Counted from the first letter of the stretch, positions 32,358 to 42,316 are shown. The stretch is 47,201 nt of DNA from Verrucomicrobiota bacterium (GCA_014860005.1 JACZKP010000094.1:1-47201); one strand, 5' to 3'. The notes: generated by a model not told the origin, from the sequence alone. Program-made: numbers and translations.

Positions 32358-33844
32358 TTCGCTCCGGTGGGTTCGACAAGGGTCGGGTCTTTTTCCACCG
32401 GCGGCTTGGCCGGCCCGAGCGCGGCGATGCGCGCGGCGAGTTGCTTCACCAACGCCGCGTGTTCAGGTCGTCCGGCCAGATTCTCCGTCTCAACCGGATC
32501 GGTTTGATAATCATAAAGCTCCCGGCCGACAACTTCACCGGACTTCCACGCGCGCCACTCGACGTAACGGTAACGCTCGGTGCGGACGGCGCGGCCAAGA
32601 CCCGGACCGCCGGGTGTGCCGCGCGGATAAACGTGAAACACCGCGTCGTGAACCTTCCGGCTTACGTCGTCGAGAACAGGCACGAGACTCTTTCCGGGCA
32701 GATTCGCCGGCGGTTCGAGACCCGCGAGCGCGCACAGAGTTGGATAAAGGTCCACCGTCTGCACGAGCGCCTCCGACGGTTTGCCAGCCGTCTTGCCCGG
32801 TGCCGCGATGATGAGCGGATTGTGCGCGGCCTGCTCGAAGTTGGTATGCTTGCACCAGATTCCATGATCGCCGAGATGCCAGCCGTGATCGCCCCACAAC
32901 ACGACGATGGTGTTCTTCCACAAGCCCAGGCGATCCATCGCGTCCAGCACCACGCCGACCTGCGCGTCCACAAACGCCGTCGAGGCGTAGTAGCCATGAA
33001 CCATCGTGCGCGCCTGCTCCGGTGTCAGTGGCCCGGTCGCCTGAATGTCGCTGTAAGAACGCAACTCGCCGCCGTCATGGCCGGCGAAGCGTGGCGCGTC
33101 CTTGGGCAAGCCCGCATCCGTCGGATGAACCGGCAGCTTCGCCGGATCGAACAAGTCCCAGTAACGCTTGGGCGCGATGAACGGCAGGTGCGGTCGGGCA
33201 AACCCCACGCCGAGGAAAAATGATTTACCTTCCTTGGCCAGCGCGGCCAGGCGATCAGCCGCGTGCCGGGCAATTTTCCCGTCTCCGAACTGCTCGTCCG
33301 GTTCATCCGGCCAGCCCCAAGCCGGGCCGCGCGACCGGCCATTCGGTTGCGCGCGTGGATTCAACTTGGCTCCGGGCGGTGGCTTTGGTCCACCGGTCGT
33401 AACTGCGGTAGGACTTCCGCCTGACGGATACCAGAACTTCACACTCCAGCTTGCCGGATCAATGACGTTGCCGTGGCCGCGATGATAAATTTTCCCAAGC
33501 GACTCCGCATGGTAGCCGGCCTGAATGAAACGTTGCGACAGCGTCACGGCGTCTTTTGCCCCATGACGAAACCAGGTGGCAAGATCATACACGCCGATCT
33601 GGTCCGGGCGCAGACCGGTCATCAGGGCATTGCGCGACGGCGCGCAGACCGCCTGGTTGACGTAAGACCGCTGAAATGCCACACCGCGCTTTGCGAGCCG
33701 GTCAATATGCGGCGTCCTGGCGTGCGGGTCGCCAAAGCACCCGATCGTCGGCTTGAGATCGTCCACGCAGATCAGCAGAACGTTGGGCCGGTCGGCGGCC
33801 AGCAAGGTTGAACTTAGACAAAGAAGTGGCAACAGGCGTTTCAT
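32354..33844 (-). CDS. Exported type I sulfatase (iduronate-2-sulfatase-like)
   Basis: 496 residues from the ATG at 33842-33844 (MKRLLPLLCLSSTLLAADRP, a signal peptide); the frame extends further upstream but without a leader. RPNVLLICVDDLKPTIGCFG gives the two metal-binding Asp residues. VCAPSRNALMTG (Cys at residue 67) is the C-x-P-S-R signature whose Cys is converted to formylglycine. SLGKIYHRGH, VVLWGDHGWHLGDHGIWCKH (metal Asp-His) and the C-terminal Y-R-Y-V-E-W strand match the iduronate-2-sulfatase-like group. It should remove sulfate esters from a glycan outside the cytoplasm. A formylglycine-generating or anaerobic maturase must be encoded elsewhere, as none is in this window. Overlaps the FG-GAP gene by ATGA; preceded by the frameshifted enolase-superfamily gene at an 86-base gap. 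Confidence 0.92.
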   Translation of the reverse strand: MKRLLPLLCLSSTLLAADRPNVLLICVDDLKPTIGCFGDPHARTPHIDRLAKRGVAFQRSYVNQAVCAPSRNALMTGLRPDQIGVYDLATWFRHGAKDAVTLSQRFIQAGYHAESLGKIYHRGHGNVIDPASWSVKFWYPSGGSPTAVTTGGPKPPPGAKLNPRAQPNGRSRGPAWGWPDEPDEQFGDGKIARHAADRLAALAKEGKSFFLGVGFARPHLPFIAPKRYWDLFDPAKLPVHPTDAGLPKDAPRFAGHDGGELRSYSDIQATGPLTPEQARTMVHGYYASTAFVDAQVGVVLDAMDRLGLWKNTIVVLWGDHGWHLGDHGIWCKHTNFEQAAHNPLIIAAPGKTAGKPSEALVQTVDLYPTLCALAGLEPPANLPGKSLVPVLDDVSRKVHDAVFHVYPRGTPGGPGLGRAVRTERYRYVEWRAWKSGEVVGRELYDYQTDPVETENLAGRPEHAALVKQLAARIAALGPAKPPVEKDPTLVEPTGAN

Positions 33845-33930
33845 AAGTTTTGGGTTCAGGATTTTGGTTCTGTTGATCATGCGCAACCAACTGGCATTGG
33901 TGACAACCATCTTAAAGCCAGGCCACCGGT

Positions 33931-35174
33931 TCAAGCGCCGGATTCGAGTTTCGTCGCCTGGCTCACGAACTTTGGATCCAGGCTTACGCCGAAGCCCGTT
34001 CCCGACGGACAGCGCACGCTGCCGCGCTCACACTTGAGCGAGGAGGTCGCGCAGCTCACCGGCAGATCGGTGTTGCCTTTGAATTCCATGAATTCACCGA
34101 TGTTGGGCGTGAACGAGGCGAACTGCACCACATCCAGGTAGCCCAGTCCGCCACCCGACATGTGGGGCACGACTTTCAGGCCGGCGGCTGCCGCCATGCG
34201 AGCAACCTGCGTCGCGCGGATCAAGCCGCCGCCGTAGTGCAAATCAGGTTGCACGATGTCCACCGCGCGGTTCGCAATCATCCACTGCCAGCGATGCAGA
34301 CTGAACTCCTGTTCGCCGCCCGCCACGGGAATGTTCAACGCGTCGGCCACTTCCTTTGTGCTCCACAAGTCGTCGAACTCGCACGGCTCTTCGAGGAAGC
34401 CGTAACCGTGTACTTCCATCAGTTTGCCGATGCGGATGCCCTCACGCGCGTCGTAACTGCTGTTCGCGTCGGCGTAGAGCGTCATGGCATCGCCAAAAGC
34501 CGTGCGCACTTTCGGGATAAGTGCCTCCGAGCGACCGGGCAGCGAGTCGGCGTTGCGGCTCATACGCCCGCCCAATCGGAACTTGAGCGCCTTCGCGCCG
34601 GAGTCAGCAACGAGCTTTTGCAGGTGCGCGATCTCGGCCTCCGGTGAATTACCGCGGTTGCTGCTGGCAACATAGACGGGAATGTCCCGCCGCACCGTCC
34701 CGCCGAAGAAATCCGCCAACGGACGCTTGGCCGTTTGCGCCATGAGTTCGAGAAGCGCCATTTCAATGGCCGCCACGCAGACCCAGAGAGCCAACCTTGA
34801 AACTTGTAGTTGCTGCTGTGGCGATAAACTTCCCAGAGCAATCGCTCCAGTTCGCGCGCGTCCTTGCCGACGAAGAACGGCGCGACCTGCCGCAGGAAGA
34901 GCGGATACATCAGCGCCATGCGCGAAGGATTCGGCACGGTGACTGCCTCCGCGCCATCCGCCGAGCGCACGCGGACAAGGAACACGCTTCCGTTGCGCAG
35001 TAATTCCACCGAGGCGATTTTGACCGGCTGCTTGAGGAACGAAATATCCAATACTGGTTTGTCGGCGATCCGACGATGCTCATCGGTGGAAATTTGCGAC
35101 GCCGTTTGGGCGCGGACGCCGGTGGCAAGGCCCGCGACGATGACGGTTTTCAAGAAAGCGCGGCGGCGGTTCAT
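33931..35174 (-). pseudogene. Mandelate racemase/enolase superfamily dehydratase, frameshifted
   Basis: Two overlapping frames together make one protein of about 413 residues. The 5' part (35174 down to about 34797) begins with a Tat-type leader MNRRRAFLKTVIVAGLATGV and holds the N-terminal capping domain (SVFLVRVRSADG, then ELERLLWEVYRHSSNYKFQG). The 3' part continues LALWVCVAAIEMALLELMAQ and the barrel: KALKFRLGGRM (K-x-R at the usual K-x-K site), LYADANSSYD (metal Asp), FLEEPCEFDD (metal Glu), AGGEQEFSLH (metal Glu) and VVPHMSGGG with the catalytic-type His. A single missing base near 34793-34797 would restore one frame. Both halves look unmutated otherwise, so this is a recent mutation or an assembly error. 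Intact, it would be an exported sugar-acid dehydratase or epimerase in the operon. Confidence 0.82.
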
Positions 35175-35227
35175 GGTCGGGTTCGGTGATTAAAATGAAT
35201 GATGTCGGGCACCCAAGGCAAGGCCGG

Positions 35228-36871
35228 TCACTCTGCCGTGAACACCAGCACGCGGGGTCCGTTACCGGGGCCAGGGATGGCTTGGGCTGGTGCCGTGTCC
35301 GGCAGCCGGTCTTCACGCAGCACCTCGCCGGTGCGCGGATCGAACACGCGATACGATCGCGGCACGTCGCGTGACAGGATGGCCACGTTGCCACCGCCCT
35401 CGGGCAGGTAGAGCACGAACAGTTTGCCCGGCACGGCCAGTCCGCGCCGGCCGTAGGTGTAAATCCAATTCGGTTCCATCGCGGCCAGCGGCAGGCCAGC
35501 GAAGATTTTTGCGGCGATGCCTGGATAACGCGAGCCTTCGAAGTCGAGCGCCTCCCGCCAGCCGGCGTTGGGCGCGGTACACCAGTCCGCGTGGTCCGGC
35601 TCGTTGGCGTGCAAGCGCCACTGCCACAGGCTGGCGGCGCCATAGACCAGGCCCATCGTGCCGCCCGCGGTGAGGTTCTGCCAGGCTTCGTGTCCCTGCC
35701 ACCAGCCGGCGCCGCGGCCGGTGCGGCCGATGTTTTCATAGGTCGGTTCGCCGTTGGCCACGGCCTTGACCGGCAGGTTGCGCAACATGTCGGCAACGCG
35801 CTCGGGGACGTGCTCGCCATTGTGACCGGTCTGGCACCACTGGAAGTCGAGCCAGTCCTTGTCCTGATGCGTGCGGTTCAGCGCGTGCGGTGAATAGTGA
35901 ATCCCGATCGGCTGCCGGTAGGCGTCCCACTCGCGGATGGTTTTTCCCGCGCGATCGAGTTGCTCAAGAATGTTCGGCGCCGTGCCCGGTCCATCGCCGC
36001 CGACCAGCCAGATCGCCGGCCGCGCGCCGTAACGGGCGACGAGATAGCGGCAGTAACGCGCGTAATCCTCCGCGCTGACCACGTTGCCGGCGACGGTCCG
36101 CCCCTTCCAGCCGTAGCCGTGAAACACCGGCTGGAACACCGGCGCGATGCCGTGCGCGACCAGAATGCCCGCCAGCTTGTCGAACATCTGGAAATACTCC
36201 GGACGCAGCCGCCGCAGCGTGCCCTCGGGCAAATCTTCGAAGCCGACGTCGAAGCCCAGATCCTCCGTGCGCGAACGCGGGCCCGTGGCTTCCATATCCG
36301 GCTGCACGGTCATCAATAGTGCGGCGTTGAAGCCCTTGGCCCGTCGGTCGAGGGCATAGACTTCCGCCTGTTCCACCGTTGCCCGCCACGGCAACGCCCA
36401 CGGCGTATCTGCGCACAGCAGCCGCGCCGTGCCGTCGGCGTGGATGAGGTTGCGTCCGCCGGGCGGGATGCTCCAGAACCCGTGCCGCTCGAAGATCGTG
36501 GCCTCCGCTGAAGTCCGGCCGGGCGCGGCGGTCAGGGTGCCGGTGCGGCCGTGCAATCCGGGATCCTGATCGGCGGAGCTGGATTGCCACCGCCAGTTCC
36601 CGGAGCGACGGTTTGAAGCGAAACGAACGCGGAAAGTCCGGCCCCCATCCCAGAACATGGGCCGGCGGATTTTCGCGCCGTCGTCGTGAGTAAACTCCAC
36701 CCAGACTTCAGTGTCGGTGTAGGGGTTGGCGGCGGTACGTGAGGCGGTGAAGGTGAGTTCGACCTCCTGCCATTGCGGGGCGGGGGTGGCGGTCTGCGCG
36801 GTGCCGGTGCCAGTGGAAATGACGAATGCAATCAGCGCCAGTGCGAACGCGGCGAGTGAAGAACTTTTCAT
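35228..36871 (-). CDS. Exported DUF5060-DUF4038 glycosidase (GH140-like)
   Basis: 547 residues. The signal peptide is [20 protein letters not shown], cleaved near residue 25. A DUF5060 beta-sandwich covers about 30-110 ([20 protein letters not shown], then [16 protein letters not shown]). DUF4038 barrel about 130-450: [31 protein letters not shown] (about 287-297, probable catalytic Asp), [15 protein letters not shown] (about 373-387, probable catalytic Glu) and [14 protein letters not shown] short C-terminal beta domain ([16 protein letters not shown]) closes it. The pattern of G-G-D and G-E-P-x-Y-E matches the DUF4038 domain in the fusion protein at 19676-23005, so the locus has two members of this family. 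First gene of an apparent operon with the enolase-superfamily, sulfatase and FG-GAP genes (53-base gap to the next). Confidence 0.85.
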   Translation of the reverse strand: MKSSSLAAFALALIAFVISTGTGTAQTATPAPQWQEVELTFTASRTAANPYTDTEVWVEFTHDDGAKIRRPMFWDGGRTFRVRFASNRRSGNWRWQSSSADQDPGLHGRTGTLTAAPGRTSAEATIFERHGFWSIPPGGRNLIHADGTARLLCADTPWALPWRATVEQAEVYALDRRAKGFNAALLMTVQPDMEATGPRSRTEDLGFDVGFEDLPEGTLRRLRPEYFQMFDKLAGILVAHGIAPVFQPVFHGYGWKGRTVAGNVVSAEDYARYCRYLVARYGARPAIWLVGGDGPGTAPNILEQLDRAGKTIREWDAYRQPIGIHYSPHALNRTHQDKDWLDFQWCQTGHNGEHVPERVADMLRNLPVKAVANGEPTYENIGRTGRGAGWWQGHEAWQNLTAGGTMGLVYGAASLWQWRLHANEPDHADWCTAPNAGWREALDFEGSRYPGIAAKIFAGLPLAAMEPNWIYTYGRRGLAVPGKLFVLYLPEGGGNVAILSRDVPRSYRVFDPRTGEVLREDRLPDTAPAQAIPGPGNGPRVLVFTAE

Positions 36872-37095
36872 GGTATTGCTGGTTGGAGGTTGAATCCGTG
36901 GCGTTGGCTTTAGCGTGCTTCAATTCTGACTATCGCGTCGAACGCGGGCGGGCAAGATTTTAACAATACTCGATGAGTTCATTGCGCATGCGTTTGGCCC
37001 GGCGACCCTGGCCGGGTTTTCAAATTCCCCCGGCCGTCAGTTGCATTCTTGCGACGGGTTCGCGGACGCTTTCCCAATTCAGCACTTGTCCCCGG

Positions 37096-38100
37096 CTACT
37101 GGCTGCTTCCGGCCAGGCGATAGTTCGTCATGGAATCGTAGAAATCCTTCATGATGGCCGGACGGTCAAAGTTCTCCCACAGGATAATCCGGCGCGGATT
37201 GTCCGGGCGGGCGACCCATTTGGCGTCCTTGAGAATTGGGGCGGGCAGCTTGACGGCGGTGGCCCACGCGGGATTCTTCACGATGGCCACGGCCGCCATG
37301 TCGAATAACGCCCGCGATGGCGGATTGCCGTGAAGCTGAATGTTTTCAAACAGGCTCACGGCGTAATCGCCGAACGTGTGGAAGTCGCCGCCGTGCCGCC
37401 CCTTGACCGCCGGGGTGAGGCGCGGCCCTTTCCCGGGCATGATGCGGCGGATTTCCTCGAGCGTGGCGCGCACGGCATCCGTGCCGGACGGTTTGCCGTA
37501 ACGGACGAGGGCGATCTCGAAGTCAACACCGGTGTCGAGGATGTAGTTGAGGGACGGTTCGTCGTTGACCTGATTGTATTCGCCCGGCTCTGGGTAATTG
37601 GAACCAAGCCAAACGATGCGAACTTTCGAGGCAATGGCAGGGTCCTTGGCCAGGGCCAGCGCGATGTTGGTCAACTTGCCGACGGGCAATAGCACCAGCC
37701 GGCGGTTGTCCGCGGCCTTGGCCCGCTGAATGATGAAGTTCACCGCCTCGGCCCCGTCGAAGTCGGTCCGCGCCAACTGAGATTTGATGTTGGTGAACGA
37801 ACCGTCCGCACCGCGATACACTTTGATCCGGTCCTTCAGGCCGCAGAGCTCCACCACGCGCACGGCCTCGGCGTAATGCTGATGAATATCGCCGCCCGCG
37901 CGAGTGCGGTTGACGGTGATGCCCTCGACATCAAACACGTGGCCGTTGAAGAGCAGATAGGCGATGGCGTGCTGGTCATCCAGTTCGTTGTTCGCGTCGG
38001 TATCGAGGATGACGCGGATCTTCTCCGCCGCGAGGGAAGGAAGGCCAATCAACACCAAACCGACCGCCAACAGAATCGAGTGAAGAAGTTTATGGTTCAT
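37096..38100 (-). CDS. Exported nucleoside hydrolase-like protein (IUNH family)
   Basis: 334 residues from the ATG at 38098-38100 (MNHKLLHSILLAVGLVLIGL, a signal peptide); the open frame extends upstream but without a leader and toward the divergent gene. The Ca2+-binding motif is IRVILDTDANNELDDQHAI (about 29-47), the D-x-D-x-x-x-x-x-D-D variant of the nucleoside-hydrolase family. LPVGKLTNIALALAKDP (about 137-153) is the conserved 'GPLTN.A.A...P' loop, and LDTGVDFEIAL and FDMAAVAIVKNP (usual position of the D-x-x-A motif) follow. Members cleave N-glycosidic bonds of nucleosides, but several secreted, uncharacterised members occur in glycan loci of this phylum, so sugar-related activity is possible. 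A 224-base gap separates it from the DUF5060 gene downstream; it is divergent from the GH2-like gene. Confidence 0.85.
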   Translation of the reverse strand: MNHKLLHSILLAVGLVLIGLPSLAAEKIRVILDTDANNELDDQHAIAYLLFNGHVFDVEGITVNRTRAGGDIHQHYAEAVRVVELCGLKDRIKVYRGADGSFTNIKSQLARTDFDGAEAVNFIIQRAKAADNRRLVLLPVGKLTNIALALAKDPAIASKVRIVWLGSNYPEPGEYNQVNDEPSLNYILDTGVDFEIALVRYGKPSGTDAVRATLEEIRRIMPGKGPRLTPAVKGRHGGDFHTFGDYAVSLFENIQLHGNPPSRALFDMAAVAIVKNPAWATAVKLPAPILKDAKWVARPDNPRRIILWENFDRPAIMKDFYDSMTNYRLAGSSQ

Positions 38101-38197
38101 AAACGCGTGTCTCCGTTCTTCGCGAAGCCTAGCCCGTTTGCCGTCGCCGATGCAAGCGTCCCGCGAACTTTGCCGTTGGATTCGCGCCGTGGATTCG

Positions 38198-38226
38198 TTG
38201 ACCGAATGTGCATGCCTTGTTAGGGT
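38198..38226 (+). promoter_or_regulatory. Candidate promoter for the GH2-like gene
   Basis: TTGACC at 38198-38203 (5 of 6 to TTGACA), 17-base spacer, TAGGGT at 38221-38226 (weak -10). Falls 20 bases before the proposed ATG at 38246. Supports that start over upstream in-frame ATGs, though the -10 is poor. Confidence 0.28.
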
Positions 38227-38245
38227 GCGTTTCATCGGAGTGCTC

Positions 38246-41200
38246 ATGTGCTTGCGTCTCTTTCTCGCCGCGCTCCTCAGCGTGGCCACGACCGCGCGAC
38301 CGGCTCGCGCGGCTGACGATTTTGCTGCGTCGTTGCCGCCGGGCGTGGACGTGGTCTGGGACATGTCCGAAGCTTACCGGGATACCACACCGACCCGTGA
38401 AGGCATCTGCCTCAACGGCCTCTGGCGCTGGCAACCAGCCATGGCAAATGCCGACACCATTCCGACAAAGGACTGGGGTTATTTCAAAGTGCCCGGATCG
38501 TGGCCAGGTATCACCGACTACATGCAGAAGGACTCGCAGACCGTCCATGTCCATCCGAGTTGGAAGGAGACGCGCCTGCGAGACGTGACGGCGGCGTGGT
38601 ATGAGCGCGAGGTCACCGTGCCGGCTGAGTGGGCGGGTCGGCGCATCGCGTTAAGCGCCGAATACCTGAACTCCTTTGCCACCGTGTTTGTGGACGGGCA
38701 AAAGGCGGGTGAACTGCACTTCCCCGCCGGTGAACTGGACCTCACGAGGGTCTGTCGTCCCGGTGAGCGTCACCGCCTGTCGCTGTTGGTGGTCGCTTTG
38801 CCGCTCAAGGGTGTGATGCTCTCTTACACGGACAGCGCCTCGGCCCGCGAGGTGAAAGGCGCCGTGGCGCGCCGTGGCCTCTGCGGCGATGTCTTCCTCA
38901 CCAGCACACCAGCGAAAGGACGCCTCGCAGACGTTCAGGTCACGACATCCGTGCGCCGGTGGGAGATCACGCTGAATGCGGCGGTGCAAAATCTCGAATC
39001 GGAAAAATCCTACACGCTGGCCGCCCGGATGACTGAAAGCAATCGCACCGTGAAGGAGTTTCGCAGCGCACCATTCCGGGCGGGCGAACTCAAAGACGGC
39101 CGCCTGGCCATGACGCAGCCCTGGCAGCCGGAAAAGCTTTGGGACATCCACACGCCGCAGCATCAGTATGATTTGCACCTGTCGCTGTTGGACGCGGACG
39201 GTGCTTCGCTGGATGTCCTGCCGCCCGTGCGGTTTGGTTTCCGCGAGTTCTGGATCGGGGGGCGCGACTTTTATCTTAATGGCACGCGCCTCTTTCTCTC
39301 GGCCGTGCCGCTCGACAACGCCCAGGTCGGCGCGGCTGCGGCCACTTACTCCGCGGCAAGGGAAAGCCTCGAACGCCTCCGCACCTTCGGCATCAATTTC
39401 GTCTATACCCACAACTACGACTGCGAGCCGGGCGCGCACCTGAGCTTTGCGGAGATTCTGCGGGCCGCGGATGACCTCGGCATGTTGGTCGCGCTGACGC
39501 AACCGCATTTCAGTCATTACGACTGGAACGCGCCGGATGCGGACGCGACGAACAGTTACGCCCGTCACGCGGAATTTTACGCGCGCGTCGCGGGCAACCA
39601 TCCCGCCGTGGTGATGTATGCCACCAGTCACAACGCCACCGGTTACAACGAGGACATGAACCCGGACCTGATGGATGGCCGCTCCGATCCGCGCGACACC
39701 TGGTCTCGCAACAACGTGAAGAAAGCCCTGCGCGCAGAAGCCATCATCCATTCAATGGACCCGAGCCGTATCATCTACCACCACGCTTCCGGCAACCTCG
39801 GTCCGATGCATCTCAGCAATTTCTATCCGAACTTCGTGCCCGTGCAGGAGATGTCCGACTGGTTCGAGCACTGGGCTACCAACGGGATCAAGCCCGTGTT
39901 CCTTTGCGAATATGGCGCGCCTTTCACATGGGACTGGGCGATGTATCGCGGCTGGTATCGCGGCAAACGCGAGTTCGGCAGTGCGGTCGTGCCATGGGAA
40001 TTCTGCCTTGCGGAATGGAACGCGCAATTCTTTGGCGACCGCGCGTTTGCCATCAGCGACATGGAAAAGCGCAATCTGCGCTGGGAGGCGCGGCAGTTCC
40101 GAGAAGGCCGGCTTTGGCATCGTTGGGATTATCCGCACCAGTTGGGCTCGAATGATTTTCCCGAGCGCGAGCCGATCTTTGCGCAATACTTCGCGGAGAA
40201 CTGGCGCGCCTTCCGCACGTGGGGACTTTCGGCGAACTCGCCCTGGGAACACCACGTCCTGTTCAAGCTGCGTCCCGGCATGAATCGCAACCGCCGCGAA
40301 GACCTCCCCGTGGACTGGGCTGATCTACAGCGCCCCGGGTTCAGCCCGGACGTTCTTGCGGAGCGGTACGAACGCATGGACCTCGCGTACGAACGCGCTG
40401 ACTGGCCGCCCACCGGCGGCGGTGAGGCGCTGATGCGAAACAACCGTCCACTGTTGGCGTGGATTGCGGGCAAGCCCGACCGCTTCACCAGCAAGGACCA
40501 TCTCTTTCTGCCTGCCGAAACCGTCGAGAAACAACTCATCGTCATCAACAACTCTCGCGTCACAGTTCGCGCCCGAGCGTCGTGGACGCTGAACCTTAGA
40601 AATCCTGAATTGCTGGAAAATGGTGAGATCATCGCGCAGCCCCTCACCCGTCCTGCGGACACCCTCTCCCCCTCCGAGGGGGAGAGGGACGGGGTGAGGG
40701 GGATCACTCCCAAGACACCAACTTCTCCACGGGAAACGCGTGAGCCAGAACAGCAGAATCTGCATCAGCCAATCGAGGGGCAAACCAATGTCGTGGTCGA
40801 AACTGGCCAGCAGGCGCGCGTTCCACTGCGCCTTGTTCTGCCGACCAATCTCTCGCCGGGCGAATACAAACTCACGGCGAAGGTCGAGTTCGACACCGGC
40901 GAGGCGCAGGCCGACGACTTCACCATTCACGTCCTGCCGCAACGCCCGCCTCCGCGCACTGAGGCTCGCATCGCTTTGTTTGACCCAAAGGGCGAAACGG
41001 GAGACTTGCTACGAACGCTGGGCATCCAGTTCGAGGGTGTGGATGCGACAGCGGAACTGGCCGCGTTTGACGTGCTGGTTGTCGGCAAGAGTGTGTTGAC
41101 CGTGGATGGCCCGGCGCCGGACATCCGCCGCGTGCGCGACGGCCTCAAGGTGCTGGTCTTCGAGCAAACCTCGGAGCTGCTGGAAAAGCGATTTGGCTTC

Positions 41201-42316
41201 CGTGTCACCGAATACGGACTGCGCAAAGTCTTTCCCCGCGTGCCGGACCACCCCGCAATGGCCGGCTTACGGGCGGAGCAACTGCGCGATTGGAGCGGCG
41301 CGGCAACACTGCTCTCGCCGCGTTTGAAATACGAACTGAATCCCAAGTTCAATGGTGCCCCCACCGTGACGTGGTCTGGGATGCCCGTGACCCGCGCCTG
41401 GCGCTGCGGCAATCAGGGAAACGTGGCTTCGGTGCTCATCGAGAAACCCGCGAGCGGAGATTTCCTTCCCCTCGTGGACGGTGGATTCAGCCTGCATTAC
41501 AGCCCGCTGCTCGAATACCGCGAGGGAATGGGAGTGGTTATCTTCTGCCAGTTGGACGTGACCGGTCGGACCGGGCGCGAACCGGCGGCGGAGCGACTGG
41601 CCGCCAACCTGATTGAATATATCGGAAACTGGAAACCATCGCCGAAGCGCGCGGCGCTCTATGCAGGCGATGCTGCGGGGCGGGCGAGCCTTCAAGCCGC
41701 CGGGTTTCAACTTGGCGAATACGCAGGCGGAGAAATCAGACCAGATCAACTGCTGATTGTCGGGCCGGGTGCAGGAGCGAAACTTGGCGCGCAGCGGGAC
41801 GCCGTCGCCGCGTTCCTGAAAGCGCGCGGACATCTCCTGGCATTGAGTTTCAATCAAGCGGACGCTGATGCATTGCTGCCCTTCAAGGTTTCGTTCACAT
41901 CCGCAGAACACATCAACACCACCTTCGAGCCGCCTCGCTTCGGCTCACCCCTCGCGGGCATCGGCCCGGCGGACGTTCATTGCCGCGATCCGCGCACGTT
42001 GTCCCTCGTTTCGTCAGGCGCGAATGTGGTCGGCAACGGCGTGCTTGCGGTTGCCACGAATGCCAATGTCGTTTTCTGCCAGCTTGCACCCTGGCAATTT
42101 GACTACGCGAAGAACTACGGCCTCAAACGAACCTACCGCCGCACCGCGTTCCTCGTCACGCGACTTCTGGCCAACCTGGGGGCGCGCAGTGAAACGCCGC
42201 TCCTGCCGCGCTGGTCCACGCCGGTTGCCAAAGATGAACCAGGCCGTTGGTTGAACGGTTTCTACCTCGACCAACCGGAAGAGTGGGATGATCCGTACCG
42301 ATTCTTCAGGTGGTGA
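38246..42316 (+). CDS. Very large exported GH2-like protein with amidotransferase-like tail
   Basis: 1356 residues from the ATG at 38246 (MCLRLFLAALLSVATTARPA, a signal peptide; upstream in-frame ATGs lack a leader). A GH2 sugar-binding sandwich (about 60-250: GLWRWQPAMANADTIPTKDW, AWYEREVTVPAEWAGRRIAL), an Ig-like domain and a TIM-barrel region (about 330-660) follow. VRFGFREFWIGGRDFYLNGT is the strand before the barrel. The nucleophile region is PVFLCEYGAPF (E555). At the acid/base site NHPAVVMYATSHN (N463) replaces the usual G-N-E; a Glu lies at 469 in GYNED. About 905-1130 resembles a class-I amidotransferase/GH42-type Rossmann domain (RIALFDPKGETG, VLVVGKSVL). A palindromic repeat is inserted in frame at residues about 799-819. 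Probably a beta-glycosidase or relative acting outside the cytoplasm. Confidence 0.8.
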   Translation: MCLRLFLAALLSVATTARPARAADDFAASLPPGVDVVWDMSEAYRDTTPTREGICLNGLWRWQPAMANADTIPTKDWGYFKVPGSWPGITDYMQKDSQTVHVHPSWKETRLRDVTAAWYEREVTVPAEWAGRRIALSAEYLNSFATVFVDGQKAGELHFPAGELDLTRVCRPGERHRLSLLVVALPLKGVMLSYTDSASAREVKGAVARRGLCGDVFLTSTPAKGRLADVQVTTSVRRWEITLNAAVQNLESEKSYTLAARMTESNRTVKEFRSAPFRAGELKDGRLAMTQPWQPEKLWDIHTPQHQYDLHLSLLDADGASLDVLPPVRFGFREFWIGGRDFYLNGTRLFLSAVPLDNAQVGAAAATYSAARESLERLRTFGINFVYTHNYDCEPGAHLSFAEILRAADDLGMLVALTQPHFSHYDWNAPDADATNSYARHAEFYARVAGNHPAVVMYATSHNATGYNEDMNPDLMDGRSDPRDTWSRNNVKKALRAEAIIHSMDPSRIIYHHASGNLGPMHLSNFYPNFVPVQEMSDWFEHWATNGIKPVFLCEYGAPFTWDWAMYRGWYRGKREFGSAVVPWEFCLAEWNAQFFGDRAFAISDMEKRNLRWEARQFREGRLWHRWDYPHQLGSNDFPEREPIFAQYFAENWRAFRTWGLSANSPWEHHVLFKLRPGMNRNRREDLPVDWADLQRPGFSPDVLAERYERMDLAYERADWPPTGGGEALMRNNRPLLAWIAGKPDRFTSKDHLFLPAETVEKQLIVINNSRVTVRARASWTLNLRNPELLENGEIIAQPLTRPADTLSPSEGERDGVRGITPKTPTSPRETREPEQQNLHQPIEGQTNVVVETGQQARVPLRLVLPTNLSPGEYKLTAKVEFDTGEAQADDFTIHVLPQRPPPRTEARIALFDPKGETGDLLRTLGIQFEGVDATAELAAFDVLVVGKSVLTVDGPAPDIRRVRDGLKVLVFEQTSELLEKRFGFRVTEYGLRKVFPRVPDHPAMAGLRAEQLRDWSGAATLLSPRLKYELNPKFNGAPTVTWSGMPVTRAWRCGNQGNVASVLIEKPASGDFLPLVDGGFSLHYSPLLEYREGMGVVIFCQLDVTGRTGREPAAERLAANLIEYIGNWKPSPKRAALYAGDAAGRASLQAAGFQLGEYAGGEIRPDQLLIVGPGAGAKLGAQRDAVAAFLKARGHLLALSFNQADADALLPFKVSFTSAEHINTTFEPPRFGSPLAGIGPADVHCRDPRTLSLVSSGANVVGNGVLAVATNANVVFCQLAPWQFDYAKNYGLKRTYRRTAFLVTRLLANLGARSETPLLPRWSTPVAKDEPGRWLNGFYLDQPEEWDDPYRFFRW
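40640..40702. repeat. REP-like palindromic repeat inside the GH2-like gene
   Basis: CCCTCTCCCCCTC and GAGGGGGAGAGGG form a 13-base perfect inverted repeat around a single base (40662-40688). Outer arms CCCCTCACCC-GTCC (from 40640) and GGACGGGGTGAGGGG (to 40702) pair imperfectly. This CCCTCACCC...CCCTCTCCC hairpin is a common intergenic repeat in several environmental genomes; here it lies in frame in a coding sequence, contributing the residues LTRPADTLSPSEGERDGVRG. Confidence 0.7.
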
